A stretch of DNA of 15,677 bases from an uncultured Chitinophagaceae bacterium (GCA_946885665.1 CAMPGT010000065.1:1-15677), one strand, 5' to 3'; positions 7,543-15,555 are shown, counted from the stretch's first letter. A program made the numbers and translations. Notes: generated from the sequence alone by a model not told the origin.

Positions 7543-8417
7543 TTATTAAACAATTTGCGCAAATAACCAAGATTGTGGCGGTAGCTATCCAATACATTAG
7601 AACCTTTCGGAATGGATCCCTCGATCTGCATCCAGCCATCACCTTTGTACTTCGTGTCGTAAATAGCTTTGGCAACTTCTTTCCAATCGATCGTTCCCTG
7701 GTCGAGTAATAAACCGTTTTCTTTCATGTGCAGCTCACACACCATATCTTTTCCCAGTTTCTTAAATTCTGTAACGGTGTCGTGACCGGCATCGGCAGTG
7801 TTCCGGAAATCAAAATACACTTTCAGGCTGGGCGAGCCCACCTGCGAGATGACGTCCAAATGTTCTGCGGCGTTCAAATAAGATTCGATACCGAGAATAA
7901 CTCCTTTCGCTTCTGCACGGGGTGCCACTTTTTTTAAAATATTGATGGCTTTGGCTTTGCGTGCATCATCATTCCGCAGGTCGCTGGCATTGAAAAATGC
8001 CAGCAATAAAACTTTAGTTTGCAGATGCGCCGCAGCGTCGATCGAATCCGTTATCCATTCTTCCGTCCTGGGATCTTCATGAAAGGGCACGCGGTTGAAA
8101 ACGCCAAGCGCCAGGCTCGAGATGGCTATGCCTGTTTTCTTCGACTCGCGTAAATAATCATCCTGTACCGATTGCTTGCGTATATGCAGATCGTTCTCTT
8201 CACCGCCCATATCCACCATGATACCATCGGCGCCTATTTCCTTTGCCAGCGAAAAAGCGCCGATGTCGCTGCCTTTTCCTATCGACCAGTCGCACACACC
8301 GATCTTAAAAGCTTTTCGGGCGTTGCCCGAATCAAAGAACACCGGTAAAGAGGCAATGTGCGGCATGAACCCTGCAGAACCCAGGATGGAACGTTTGAGG
8401 AATCCGCGTCTTTTCAT
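7539..8417 (-). CDS. Tat-exported sugar phosphate isomerase/epimerase-like TIM barrel
   Basis: A 292-residue TIM-barrel protein (PF01261 family) with a clear Tat leader: RRGFLKRS (residues 3-10), then ILGSAGF. The barrel begins at about residue 37 (FKIGVCDWSIG). All four expected metal-site residues are present: Glu178 (GIES), Asp203 (YFDFRN), His230 (ELHMKEN) and Glu266 (MQIEG), so it should be a competent metal-dependent enzyme. Relatives isomerise or epimerise keto sugars, dehydrate inosose, or act on 3-keto-glycosides by beta-elimination; which applies here cannot be told from sequence. The neighbours are an exported galactonate-dehydratase-like gene 27 bp upstream and the haem lipoprotein gene overlapping 4 bp downstream, so it probably acts on a sugar or sugar acid in the periplasm. 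Its leader is similar even at DNA level to that of the upstream enolase gene. Confidence 0.87.
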   Translation of the reverse strand: MKRRGFLKRSILGSAGFMPHIASLPVFFDSGNARKAFKIGVCDWSIGKGSDIGAFSLAKEIGADGIMVDMGGEENDLHIRKQSVQDDYLRESKKTGIAISSLALGVFNRVPFHEDPRTEEWITDSIDAAAHLQTKVLLLAFFNASDLRNDDARKAKAINILKKVAPRAEAKGVILGIESYLNAAEHLDVISQVGSPSLKVYFDFRNTADAGHDTVTEFKKLGKDMVCELHMKENGLLLDQGTIDWKEVAKAIYDTKYKGDGWMQIEGSIPKGSNVLDSYRHNLGYLRKLFNK

Positions 8418-8444
8418 TTCTCAATATAATTAATCGCGCAACAA

Positions 8445-9707
8445 TTACCAGTTATGGATCGAGCCATCCGGCGCCTGTAGTATCGGATGAGGAAACTCGG
8501 TGTTGGCGGTAATTTCCGTTACGAGCTTTGCCTTCTTCGGATCGAAGGCGATGCCCAATCCCGGTTTGGGGTTGAGATATATCTTACCCTTCTCATACAG
8601 CATGTAATCTTTATTGAAATACTCCGGCTGTTCGAAATGTCCGCCCGCCAGCTCGATCATGCACCTTGACGGGCTGCTCGAGCCCAGCGTATGTACCAGT
8701 GCCGCGGTAGAAAGGGGACCGGTAAAATGCGGTATCATGCCTGCGTAATGTGTTTCGGCGATGGCCGCAATTTTCTTGAACTCGGATATACCACCGGTGT
8801 TGGGCAGCGTTACGCGGGTATAATCGATCAGCCTGTTTTCGAGGAGTTCGTTAATGTCCCACCGGTCGCCGAACTGTTCGCCTACGGCGATGGGCACCTT
8901 CGTCATGCTGCGGATGGTTTTGTACACGCCGGGATTTTCGGAGCGTACGATGTCTTCCACAAAATACGGTTCGAGTTCTTCCAGGTGATCGCAAATTTTG
9001 ATGGCCTCGGGTGTGTCAAAACGTGTGTGCAGGTCGATGGCCCAATAACCGTTGCCGCCAACGGCCTCGTCTATGCGCTTGCTAAGTTCAATCGTTTTGG
9101 TGGCGTTCTCATAAAAATCGAAGCGCTTGTCGCCATTGCCGCCTGTGGGGCCGATGCGGTAGCACCTGAATCCCGCAGCGATGCAATCTTTTGCGCGTCC
9201 TTCTTCGGTCGTGGCCTTCGAGGCGCCGTAACCCGTGGCATAGCAATCAACGTATTCGCGCGTTGAGCCGCCGAGCAGATCGTACACGGGCACATTCAGC
9301 GCTTTTCCTTTGATATCCCACAGCGCCATTTCCAATGCGCCGAGTGCATGAAGCTTTTCATGCCCGGGAGGATAGAACATGCCGCGATAGAGATTTTGCC
9401 ACAGGTGCTCGATGCGGAAGGGATCGGCGCCGATCAACATGCGGGCACATTGTTCGATGGTATCCTTTGCGCCACCTTCACCAATGCCGATGATGCCGCC
9501 ATCGGTTTCAATTTCAACGATGCCACGCGCCTGGTTGAACAGCGGCTTGTTGTAACCGGGAGCGCTGTAATACCTGATCTTTTTAATTTTCAACGATGAA
9601 GTTGCCGGTATTGCGGCGAACGCATGGCTGCTTTTCAGAATGGGAAATCCGGCGATAATACCGGCGGATCCCAAGATGGAATGTTTAAGGAAGTTTCTTC
9701 TTTCCAT
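8445..9707 (-). CDS. Tat-exported enolase-superfamily sugar-acid dehydratase (galactonate dehydratase-like)
   Basis: A 420-residue mandelate racemase/muconate lactonising enzyme-type protein. The metal and catalytic residues are Asp225, His227 (in DLHTR), Glu251 (FVEDIV), Glu277 (VGEQF) and His327 (MIPHF). Their spacings (2, 24, 26 and 50) are the same as Asp183, His185, Glu209, Glu235 and His285 of E. coli D-galactonate dehydratase, so abstraction of the C2 proton from an aldonic acid with loss of the C3 hydroxyl is likely. The product would be a 2-keto-3-deoxy sugar acid. The exact substrate is uncertain. The frame extends upstream to 9869, but ATG at 9707 opens a textbook Tat leader (RRNFLKHS, then ILGSAG, cleavage near AFA-A at 29-32), so I choose it. 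Export is unusual for this superfamily. It heads the minus-strand run and is divergent from the GMC dehydrogenase operon. Confidence 0.88.
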   Translation of the reverse strand: MERRNFLKHSILGSAGIIAGFPILKSSHAFAAIPATSSLKIKKIRYYSAPGYNKPLFNQARGIVEIETDGGIIGIGEGGAKDTIEQCARMLIGADPFRIEHLWQNLYRGMFYPPGHEKLHALGALEMALWDIKGKALNVPVYDLLGGSTREYVDCYATGYGASKATTEEGRAKDCIAAGFRCYRIGPTGGNGDKRFDFYENATKTIELSKRIDEAVGGNGYWAIDLHTRFDTPEAIKICDHLEELEPYFVEDIVRSENPGVYKTIRSMTKVPIAVGEQFGDRWDINELLENRLIDYTRVTLPNTGGISEFKKIAAIAETHYAGMIPHFTGPLSTAALVHTLGSSSPSRCMIELAGGHFEQPEYFNKDYMLYEKGKIYLNPKPGLGIAFDPKKAKLVTEITANTEFPHPILQAPDGSIHNW

Positions 9708-9876
9708 TAATGACGAGTTGATTAAGAGGAGAGAAGTTATACACTTTCGCGCTGAGAACATCATTTTCATCAAAAATTTTAACCGGGGCGCTAATACAAA
9801 TATGACCATTGCCTGTATGAATTTGATGCATTGCAGACATTGAAGGCAGTTTTTCTTAAATTGATGCACACTTGCT
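9708..9876. promoter_or_regulatory. Divergent intergenic region between the two sugar-oxidation operons
   Basis: These 169 bp must carry the promoters of both the minus run (start 9707) and the plus run (start 9877). TTGATGCA occurs as a direct repeat at 9823-9830 and 9861-9868; with flanks, 10 of 11 bases match and the copies are 38 bp apart. On the minus strand CATATTTG (ending near 9802) differs from the Bacteroidota -7 consensus TAnnTTTG only at its first base, but no good -33 partner is obvious. No Shine-Dalgarno sequence is seen before either gene. Shared control of both operons is an inference from the arrangement. Confidence 0.4.
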
Positions 9877-10404
9877 ATGACTATGAACAGAAGGTCGGCC
9901 CTAAAAAATTTAACGATTGTATCCGGTGGATTGATTTCGTTACCCGCATGGATGGTTTCGTGCGGTATTAGCGACAGTGATACACATCATTCTTCCTTCA
10001 ACAAAAAAGAGCAGGAAACGCTTGCCGCGGTAGCCGATACGATTATCCCTGCGGGCACGGCAATAGGCGCGCTCTCCGTTGGCGTTGATAAGTTCCTGCA
10101 AAAATTACTCGACGACTGCTACGAACAGCCGGTTCAGGAAAGTGTAAAAAATCAATTGCATTCGCTCGATAACCTTGCTCAGAATACCCACAATAAAAAT
10201 TTCAATAATTGTACACAGGAGCAGCGGCAGGCAATGTTGCTGAAGCTGGAAGGCTCCGCCAATAAAGACGAGAAGGATTTCTTTGAGCTGATGAAAAAGG
10301 AAACGATACGTGGATTCAGCACATCGCAGCAGGTGATGGAAGATTACCACGGTTACACAATAGCCCCGGGGCATTATTACGGATGCGTGCCCGTTCAATC
10401 TTAA
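9877..10404 (+). CDS. Gluconate 2-dehydrogenase subunit 3 family protein (small subunit of a GMC dehydrogenase), Tat lipoprotein
   Basis: A 175-residue protein of the gluconate_2-dh3 family (PF13618). In related enzymes, such as the FAD glucose dehydrogenase of Burkholderia cepacia, the small subunit carries a Tat leader that exports the folded FAD subunit with it. Here NRRSALKNL (residues 4-12) is the Tat motif and MVSC ends a hydrophobic stretch with Cys29 as a possible lipidation site, so the complex may be membrane-anchored. The family signature follows: EQETLAAVADTIIPAG (45-60), then a Gly/Ala-rich turn and VDKFL. The C-terminus (GYTIAPGHYYGC) is typical. ATG at 9883 in the same frame is an equally possible start. 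The gene lies 4 bp upstream of the GMC gene, as expected for obligate partners. Confidence 0.9.
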   Translation: MTMNRRSALKNLTIVSGGLISLPAWMVSCGISDSDTHHSSFNKKEQETLAAVADTIIPAGTAIGALSVGVDKFLQKLLDDCYEQPVQESVKNQLHSLDNLAQNTHNKNFNNCTQEQRQAMLLKLEGSANKDEKDFFELMKKETIRGFSTSQQVMEDYHGYTIAPGHYYGCVPVQS

Positions 10405-10408
10405 TAAC

Positions 10409-12100
10409 ATGCCAGGAACAACTGAAAGCAGAACGTTCGATGCGATCGTCGTTGGATCAGGCGCCAGCGGTGGCTGGGCGGCCAAGGAACTGTGCGACAA
10501 AGGACTTACAACACTTGTGCTGGAAAGAGGGCGCGAAGTGAAACACATCAAGGATTACCCCACTGCCTCGAAGGCGCCGTGGCAATTTGAGCACCGCGGC
10601 ACCGTTGCCATTGCAGACCGCAAAGATTACCAGGGTGCACGCTACTTACGGGAAGAAACTTTGCAGTGGGCGTTGAAAGACGATGAGCAGCCGTTCATCC
10701 AGGAAAAGCCTTTTCGCTGGGTGCGTGGCTATCACATGGGTGGCAAGTCGTTGCTGTGGGCGAGGCAAACACAGCGATGGAGCGATTTCGATTTTGAAGG
10801 TCCGGCGAGAGACGGGTTCGCGGTTGACTGGCCCATTCGTTATAAAGATCTCGAACCGTGGTACGCATACGTCGAGAAATTCATCGGCATTGCCGGCAAC
10901 AGGGACGGACTTGCAGTATTGCCCGACAGTGAAGTGATGCCCGCGTTCGAGATGAGCTGCATCGAGGATCACTTCAAAAAAGCCATCGCCTCGAATTATA
11001 AAGACAGGCATTTGATCAACGCGCGGTGCGCGCATATTACAGATCCACAACCTATACATATTGAACAGGGCAGGTCGAAGTGCCAGAACCAGGCGATGTG
11101 CAACAGGGGATGTGTGTATGGCGGCTATTACAGCAGTAATGCTTCTACCTTGCCATGGGCGATGAAAACGGGTAAATGCACCATCCGGCCGTTTTCCGTG
11201 GTTCATTCTATCATTTATGACGAGAAGAAAGGGAAAGCAACCGGTGTAAGGATCGTTGATGCAGAGAGTAAAGACCTCATTGATTATTATGCATCGGTGA
11301 TCTTCGTGAATGCTTCGGCATTAAATTCAAACGCTATTTTATTGAATTCTGTTTCTGACCGGTTCCCGAATGGGCTGGGCAACGACAGCGGCGTACTCGG
11401 CAAATACGTGGCCTGGCACAACTACCGCGGCAAGGGCGGCGCATCGTACGATGGGCTCAAAGACAAAAAAACCGACGGCCGCAATCCCAGCCACAGCTAC
11501 GTACCGCGTTTCAGAAATGTGCTGAAACAGGAAACGGATTTTCTGAGAGGCTATGCCATTGGCTTCGGCGGTGGCCGGGGCTACCACTCAGATACCGACA
11601 TGATCGGCGATCAACTGAGAGAGAATATATTGCATCGTGAAATGGGCAACTGGCACATCAGCAGTTGGATGATGGGGGAAACCGTGCCGCTCGAAAAAAA
11701 TCACGTGCGCCTGCATAAGGAGCTGAAGGATAAATACGGCATTCCGCAATTGATCGTTTCGTGCGAATGGAGCGACAACGACGACAAAATGGTCGAAGAT
11801 TATATGGAACAAACGAAAGAAATGTTCGAGAAGGCAGGGTTCACCAATATTAAAGTTGAGGATACTAAATCGCCGCCGGGCGCCGACATTCATGAAATGG
11901 GCGGTGTGCGCATGGGGCACGACAGTAAAACATCGTTGCTGAACAAGCACAACCAGGTGCACCTGTGCAAAAATGTTTTTGTTACCGATGGCGCCTGCAT
12001 GACCTCCACCGGCACGCAAAACCCTACTTTAACATTTATGGCGCTTACCGCGCGCGCAGCAAATTTTGCTGTTGAAGAATTGAAAAAAGGCAATATTTAA
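10409..12100 (+). CDS. GMC-family FAD dehydrogenase, catalytic subunit, with probable [3Fe-4S] site
   Basis: A 563-residue glucose-methanol-choline oxidoreductase that should oxidise a sugar, glycoside or polyol hydroxyl. The FAD dinucleotide fold is VVGSGASGG (14-22) with Glu39 to bind ribose; the family motif GGKSLLWAR follows. The C-terminal domain has His495 (DIHEMGG) and Asn538 (TQNPT), 43 residues apart, as in other GMC enzymes (for example His689/Asn732 of cellobiose dehydrogenase). Cys225, Cys231 and Cys235 form C-x5-C-x3-C, the pattern that binds a [3Fe-4S] cluster in the B. cepacia FAD glucose dehydrogenase, so this is likely a true dehydrogenase passing electrons to a cytochrome rather than an oxidase. 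It has no signal of its own and probably leaves with the upstream Tat subunit. Candidates for its reaction include C1 or C3 oxidation of a sugar; no multi-haem partner is adjacent. Confidence 0.92.
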   Translation: MPGTTESRTFDAIVVGSGASGGWAAKELCDKGLTTLVLERGREVKHIKDYPTASKAPWQFEHRGTVAIADRKDYQGARYLREETLQWALKDDEQPFIQEKPFRWVRGYHMGGKSLLWARQTQRWSDFDFEGPARDGFAVDWPIRYKDLEPWYAYVEKFIGIAGNRDGLAVLPDSEVMPAFEMSCIEDHFKKAIASNYKDRHLINARCAHITDPQPIHIEQGRSKCQNQAMCNRGCVYGGYYSSNASTLPWAMKTGKCTIRPFSVVHSIIYDEKKGKATGVRIVDAESKDLIDYYASVIFVNASALNSNAILLNSVSDRFPNGLGNDSGVLGKYVAWHNYRGKGGASYDGLKDKKTDGRNPSHSYVPRFRNVLKQETDFLRGYAIGFGGGRGYHSDTDMIGDQLRENILHREMGNWHISSWMMGETVPLEKNHVRLHKELKDKYGIPQLIVSCEWSDNDDKMVEDYMEQTKEMFEKAGFTNIKVEDTKSPPGADIHEMGGVRMGHDSKTSLLNKHNQVHLCKNVFVTDGACMTSTGTQNPTLTFMALTARAANFAVEELKKGNI

Positions 12101-12111
12101 AATAAACATTC

Positions 12112-12969
12112 ATGAAACGTTTCGGAGTTCTTTTATTAGTCGCGGCATTATGTGCGGATTCGCCATTCATTTTTGCACAAAGCGGTAAACCGCTGTACAC
12201 AGCGCCACTGGGCGTGCAGGCTTTTACGTTCCGTAAAAGCTTTCCTATAAGCGTGGAAAAAACCCTCGACACGATAAAGATGCTGGGCTTCACAGAAATA
12301 GAAGGTGGCGGCGGACGAATGCCTCCCGAAGAATTTAAGCGGTTGTGCGAAGAAAGGGGCATCAGCATCCCTGCGACCGGCGCCGGCTTCGAACAATTGA
12401 TGAGGTCGCCGGATTCGGTTGCCATGAAGGCGAAGGCGCTGGGCGCCAAATTCGTCATGTGCGCGTGGGTACCGCACAAGAAGGGAGCATTCAACCTGGA
12501 CGATGCCAAAAAAGCGGTGGAGGTTTTTAATAAAGCAGGAAAGGTGCTGAAGGAGCACGGCATCACTTTTTGCTATCATGCGCATGGCTACGAGTTCCAG
12601 CCCTACAAAAACGGTACGCTCCTCGATTACATTTTTGAGAACACTGATCCGCGGTATGTATCGTTTGAAATGGATATTCTGTGGGTACATTTCGGCGGCG
12701 GAGATCCTGTTAAGCTGATGAAGAAATACGGAAGCCGCTGGAAACTGATGCACCTGAAAGATTTGAAAAAGGGAACACCAAAAGATCTGACCGGCCTCAC
12801 TTCCGAAGAAAACGACGTTCCGCTCGGCACTGGTGAACTGGATATTCCCGCTATCCTGAAACAGGCCAAAAAGATCGGTATCAAACATTACTTCATCGAA
12901 GATGAAAGCAATAACGTGATGGGACAGGTGCCGGTAAGCATTTCTTATCTTAAGAGCCTGAAACAGTAA
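12112..12969 (+). CDS. Sec-exported sugar phosphate isomerase/epimerase-like TIM barrel
   Basis: A 285-residue PF01261-type TIM barrel with a Sec signal peptide (residues 1 to about 23, ending FAQS), unlike its Tat-borne relatives in the window. The barrel opens with PLGVQAFTFRKSF (32-44). Metal-site candidates are the YHAHGYEF strand end (155-162; His156, His158, Glu161), Asp188 (FEMDILW), His214 (MHLKD) and Glu263 (FIEDES); GTGELDIPAIL (239-249) is a typical late-barrel motif. This YHxHxxEF subfamily is common in Bacteroidota sugar loci. Members of the wider family include inosose dehydratases and enzymes acting on 3-keto-glycosides. It starts 11 bp after the GMC gene, so it is very likely co-transcribed and may process the product of that dehydrogenase by isomerisation, elimination or hydration. 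Confidence 0.88.
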   Translation: MKRFGVLLLVAALCADSPFIFAQSGKPLYTAPLGVQAFTFRKSFPISVEKTLDTIKMLGFTEIEGGGGRMPPEEFKRLCEERGISIPATGAGFEQLMRSPDSVAMKAKALGAKFVMCAWVPHKKGAFNLDDAKKAVEVFNKAGKVLKEHGITFCYHAHGYEFQPYKNGTLLDYIFENTDPRYVSFEMDILWVHFGGGDPVKLMKKYGSRWKLMHLKDLKKGTPKDLTGLTSEENDVPLGTGELDIPAILKQAKKIGIKHYFIEDESNNVMGQVPVSISYLKSLKQ

Positions 12970-13195
12970 CCATCTTTTTCCTCTTTTTATTGAAGGCGGT
13001 TCCGTATTCATTAACATGGACAATGGTTCGGCGCACAAGAACTGTGGGCCGCAAGCCGTTACGCCCTGATTCGGGGAGGGCGTCGATTTATCATCGGGAT
13101 TACCGCTATTAGCTTTTAATTCGATAAATTGAATGAAGATGTGCTTATTTCCGAAATGAAGTATGTAAACATTATAAACCAATTAAATCTTCATT
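12970..13195. other. 226-bp intergenic gap within the plus-strand run, with a hairpin
   Basis: No gene is supported here. ACGCCCT (13061-13067) and AGGGCGT (13077-13083) form a perfect 7-bp stem with a 9-nt loop but no T-run follows. A T-rich stretch lies directly after the upstream stop codon. The last 60 bp are AT-rich and probably contain the promoter of the gene at 13196, though no full Bacteroidota promoter pair is convincing. The gap divides the plus run into two likely transcription units. Confidence 0.4.
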
Positions 13196-14560
13196 ATGGC
13201 AGAAAACAAAACTAAACTGGGCCGCAGGGATGCCGTCAAACTTTTCGGCATGGGATCGGCGGCCGGGCTGCTGGGAATTCTTGGTGCGCCAATGAGCGCC
13301 GAAGCAAAAGAAGAAGAGAGGTCGAAGAATACTTACGCAAAAAATATGAAGCCGGTGACGATCAGGGCCGTCAAGGCCATCGGCACCGCACCGCGCGGTT
13401 CGAACCTCGTGGTGGTAAAAGTGGAAACCTCCGAACCCGGATTGTATGGCCTGGGCTGCGCCACGTTCACACAACGCGCCGAAGTGGTGGTAACGGCCAT
13501 CAACCGCTACATGGGCGATTTCTGCATCGGCAGGAACGTAGATGATATTGAAGACATCTGGCAGGCATTCTTTGTGAGCTCATATTGGCGCAACGGGCCC
13601 GTATTGAACAACGCCATCAGCGGCCTCAACCAGGCGTTGTGGGACATTAAGGGCAAGCGTGCAAACATGCCCGTGTACTCGCTCCTCGGCGGAAAAGCCA
13701 GGTTTGCGGTTGATTGTTATGCGCACGCCGATGGAAAAGATCCGCAGGAGGTGATTGCCCAGGTGCAAAAATTTATGGCAGACGGTTTCAGGCACATCCG
13801 GATACAGCAGGGCGGTTATGGCTCGCTGTTCATGGCCAATCAACCCGACTTCAAAGAGGCCGGCTTTGGAAAGAGCAGCGACCAGCTCATCGATCCGCGC
13901 GCTTATGTGCTGGCCATGCCAAAATTGTTCAGGGAAGTGAGAAAGGCCTGCGGTGAAGAGGTTCAATTGCTGCACGACGTGCATGAACGTATACAGCCGC
14001 AGGATATCATCAACATGCTGCGGAAGCTTGAAGAATACGATCCGTATTTTATCGAAGATCCGCTGTCGCCGGAAAACAGGAGCTGGTGGAAGCAGTTGCG
14101 TGCCAGCACTACAGTTCCTATCGCCATGGGCGAGCTGTTCAACAACCAGAACGAGTTCCTGGAAGAAATGGCCGATCATTCGTTCGATTATATTCGTTGT
14201 CACATCTCGCAGATCGGCGGCATCACACCGGCTATGAAGATTGCACACCTCGGCGAGCTCTTCAACGTTAAATCTGCGTGGCACGGCCCCGGCGATGTTT
14301 CGCCCGTTGGACATGCAGCCAATTGCCATATTGACCTTAATATCTGGAACTTCGGCATCCAGGAATCCATCTTCTTTTCCGACCAGGAAAAAGAGGTGTT
14401 CCCCGGTGCGCCAACGTTGAAGAATGGCTATATGTTTGTAAACGAAGCGCCGGGTCTTGGTGTGGATATCAATGAAAAACTCGCCGCTAAATACCCGATT
14501 AATAACAACGCCGGCCGGTGGATCATTCGTAAAAGGGATGGAACCATCGTCAGGCCCTAA
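13196..14560 (+). CDS. Tat-exported enolase-superfamily dehydratase, mannonate dehydratase/RspA-like
   Basis: A 454-residue enolase-superfamily protein of the ManD/RspA type. The leader has GRRDAVKLFG (residues 9-18), a hydrophobic stretch and a cleavage site near SAEAK, so export by Tat is likely. Metal ligands are Asp261, Glu287 and Glu313, with His263 (HDVHER) and His363 (WHGPGD). All five keep a constant offset of 51 from Asp210, Glu236, Glu262, His212 and His312 of the characterised Novosphingobium D-mannonate dehydratase. The catalytic Arg/Tyr loop is RIQQGGYG (202-209), with Arg202 and Tyr208 as candidates, but it is about six residues shorter than in ManD, so substrate choice may differ. 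Conserved late motifs IGGITPAMKIA and NFGIQES fit. Likely reaction: aldonate to 2-keto-3-deoxyaldonate. Some family members have very low activity, so function needs caution. Confidence 0.88.
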   Translation: MAENKTKLGRRDAVKLFGMGSAAGLLGILGAPMSAEAKEEERSKNTYAKNMKPVTIRAVKAIGTAPRGSNLVVVKVETSEPGLYGLGCATFTQRAEVVVTAINRYMGDFCIGRNVDDIEDIWQAFFVSSYWRNGPVLNNAISGLNQALWDIKGKRANMPVYSLLGGKARFAVDCYAHADGKDPQEVIAQVQKFMADGFRHIRIQQGGYGSLFMANQPDFKEAGFGKSSDQLIDPRAYVLAMPKLFREVRKACGEEVQLLHDVHERIQPQDIINMLRKLEEYDPYFIEDPLSPENRSWWKQLRASTTVPIAMGELFNNQNEFLEEMADHSFDYIRCHISQIGGITPAMKIAHLGELFNVKSAWHGPGDVSPVGHAANCHIDLNIWNFGIQESIFFSDQEKEVFPGAPTLKNGYMFVNEAPGLGVDINEKLAAKYPINNNAGRWIIRKRDGTIVRP

Positions 14561-14575
14561 TAAAAAAATGCCGAT

Positions 14576-15544
14576 ATGAGGAATAAGATATTACTCGCCT
14601 GCCTGCTTTTTGCCTTCGGCTGGACGGCTCCGCCCGATCCGCCGGAGGCCACTATCTCGAACAAGATGGTTACAGCAAAGCTGTACCTGCCCGATGCAAC
14701 GAATGGTTACTACCAGGCCACGCGTTTCGACTGGGCAGGATTAGTGGCCGACCTTGAATACAACGGACACCGGTTTTTTGAAAAATGGTTCGATAAGTAT
14801 TCACCGAAAATTCACGATGCCGTTATAGGGCCCGTCGAGTCTTTCCGTCCGCTGGGTTATGATGAGGCTGAGACCGGTGGACGTTTTATCGTGATTGGTG
14901 TTGGCGCGCTACGCAAGCCGGCTGATGTTGGCAAAGAGTATAATTCGTTTAGGCTCTATGACATCATCGACGGGGGAAAGTGGACGGTCAAAAAGAAAAA
15001 GGACCGCGTTGTATTTCAACAGGTGCTGAAAGATCCGACGGGTTACGCGTATGTATATACGAAAACTTTGAAACTCGTGAAGGGAAAGCCGCTGCTGGTG
15101 TTAGAGCACAGCCTGAAAAACACCGGCAGCAAGAAGATTGAAACGCTGGTGTACAACCACAACTTTCCGGTGATCGACGGCGAACCTTCCGGTCCCGGCA
15201 TGAAAGTGATCTTTCCTTTTGAAGTGAAGGGAGAGGGCAAGGGTTTCGGTACCATCGCCGAAACCCGCGGCAATGAAATTGTTTTTACCAGGAACATTCA
15301 AAAGAATGAATCCGTTTTCAGCGAAGGACTCGAGGGATTTGATAATTCACCGGCAGGGTATGATTTTAAAATAGAAAATCAGAAAACAGGCGCAGGCATG
15401 CATGTTACCGGCGACACGCCGCTGGAAAAACTGGTGTTTTGGGCATCTTCCACTACCATCTGTCCCGAGCCTTACATCAGGATAGCGGCAGCGCCCGGCA
15501 AAGAGGTTACCTGGAACATTAACTATGAGTTTTACACGAAATAA
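14576..15544 (+). CDS. Exported galactose-mutarotase-like protein of unknown function
   Basis: A 322-residue secreted protein with a signal peptide (residues 1-18, ending GWTA). The body is beta-rich and resembles the galactose mutarotase-like superfamily: TRFDWAGLVADLEYNG (49-64), GPVESFRPLGYDEA (85-98), a strand ending VYNHNFP (192-198) and ICPEPYIRI (295-303). His195 and Glu298 could be the acid/base pair used by mutarotases, but I cannot confirm the alignment by eye. It might convert sugar anomers, bind a sugar, or be a lyase of the same fold. The ATG at 14576 lies 15 bp after the mannonate-dehydratase-like gene, and a PQQ dehydrogenase gene follows after 11 bp, so it is part of the same operon. 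Supplying the right anomer to that dehydrogenase is an attractive but unproven idea. Confidence 0.7.
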   Translation: MRNKILLACLLFAFGWTAPPDPPEATISNKMVTAKLYLPDATNGYYQATRFDWAGLVADLEYNGHRFFEKWFDKYSPKIHDAVIGPVESFRPLGYDEAETGGRFIVIGVGALRKPADVGKEYNSFRLYDIIDGGKWTVKKKKDRVVFQQVLKDPTGYAYVYTKTLKLVKGKPLLVLEHSLKNTGSKKIETLVYNHNFPVIDGEPSGPGMKVIFPFEVKGEGKGFGTIAETRGNEIVFTRNIQKNESVFSEGLEGFDNSPAGYDFKIENQKTGAGMHVTGDTPLEKLVFWASSTTICPEPYIRIAAAPGKEVTWNINYEFYTK

Positions 15545-15555
15545 ATTTTAACCCA

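Noticed and set aside
8691..9266. 191-codon open frame on the plus strand
   Set aside because: It lies opposite the conserved core of the enolase-superfamily gene and has no recognisable domain, so it is a shadow of that gene.
9708..9869. 54-residue upstream extension of the galactonate-dehydratase-like gene
   Set aside because: The extension would bury the Tat leader inside the protein and fill the divergent promoter region; ATG 9707 gives a standard leader.
13014..13070. Short peptide MDNGSAH... resembling a transposase DNG motif
   Set aside because: It is only about 20 codons before a stop, with no neighbouring transposase motif or terminal inverted repeats; a decayed element cannot be supported.
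12148..13182. 344-codon open frame on the minus strand
   Set aside because: It is antisense to the exported TIM-barrel gene at 12112-12969, which has clear family motifs; the antisense peptide shows no recognisable domain.
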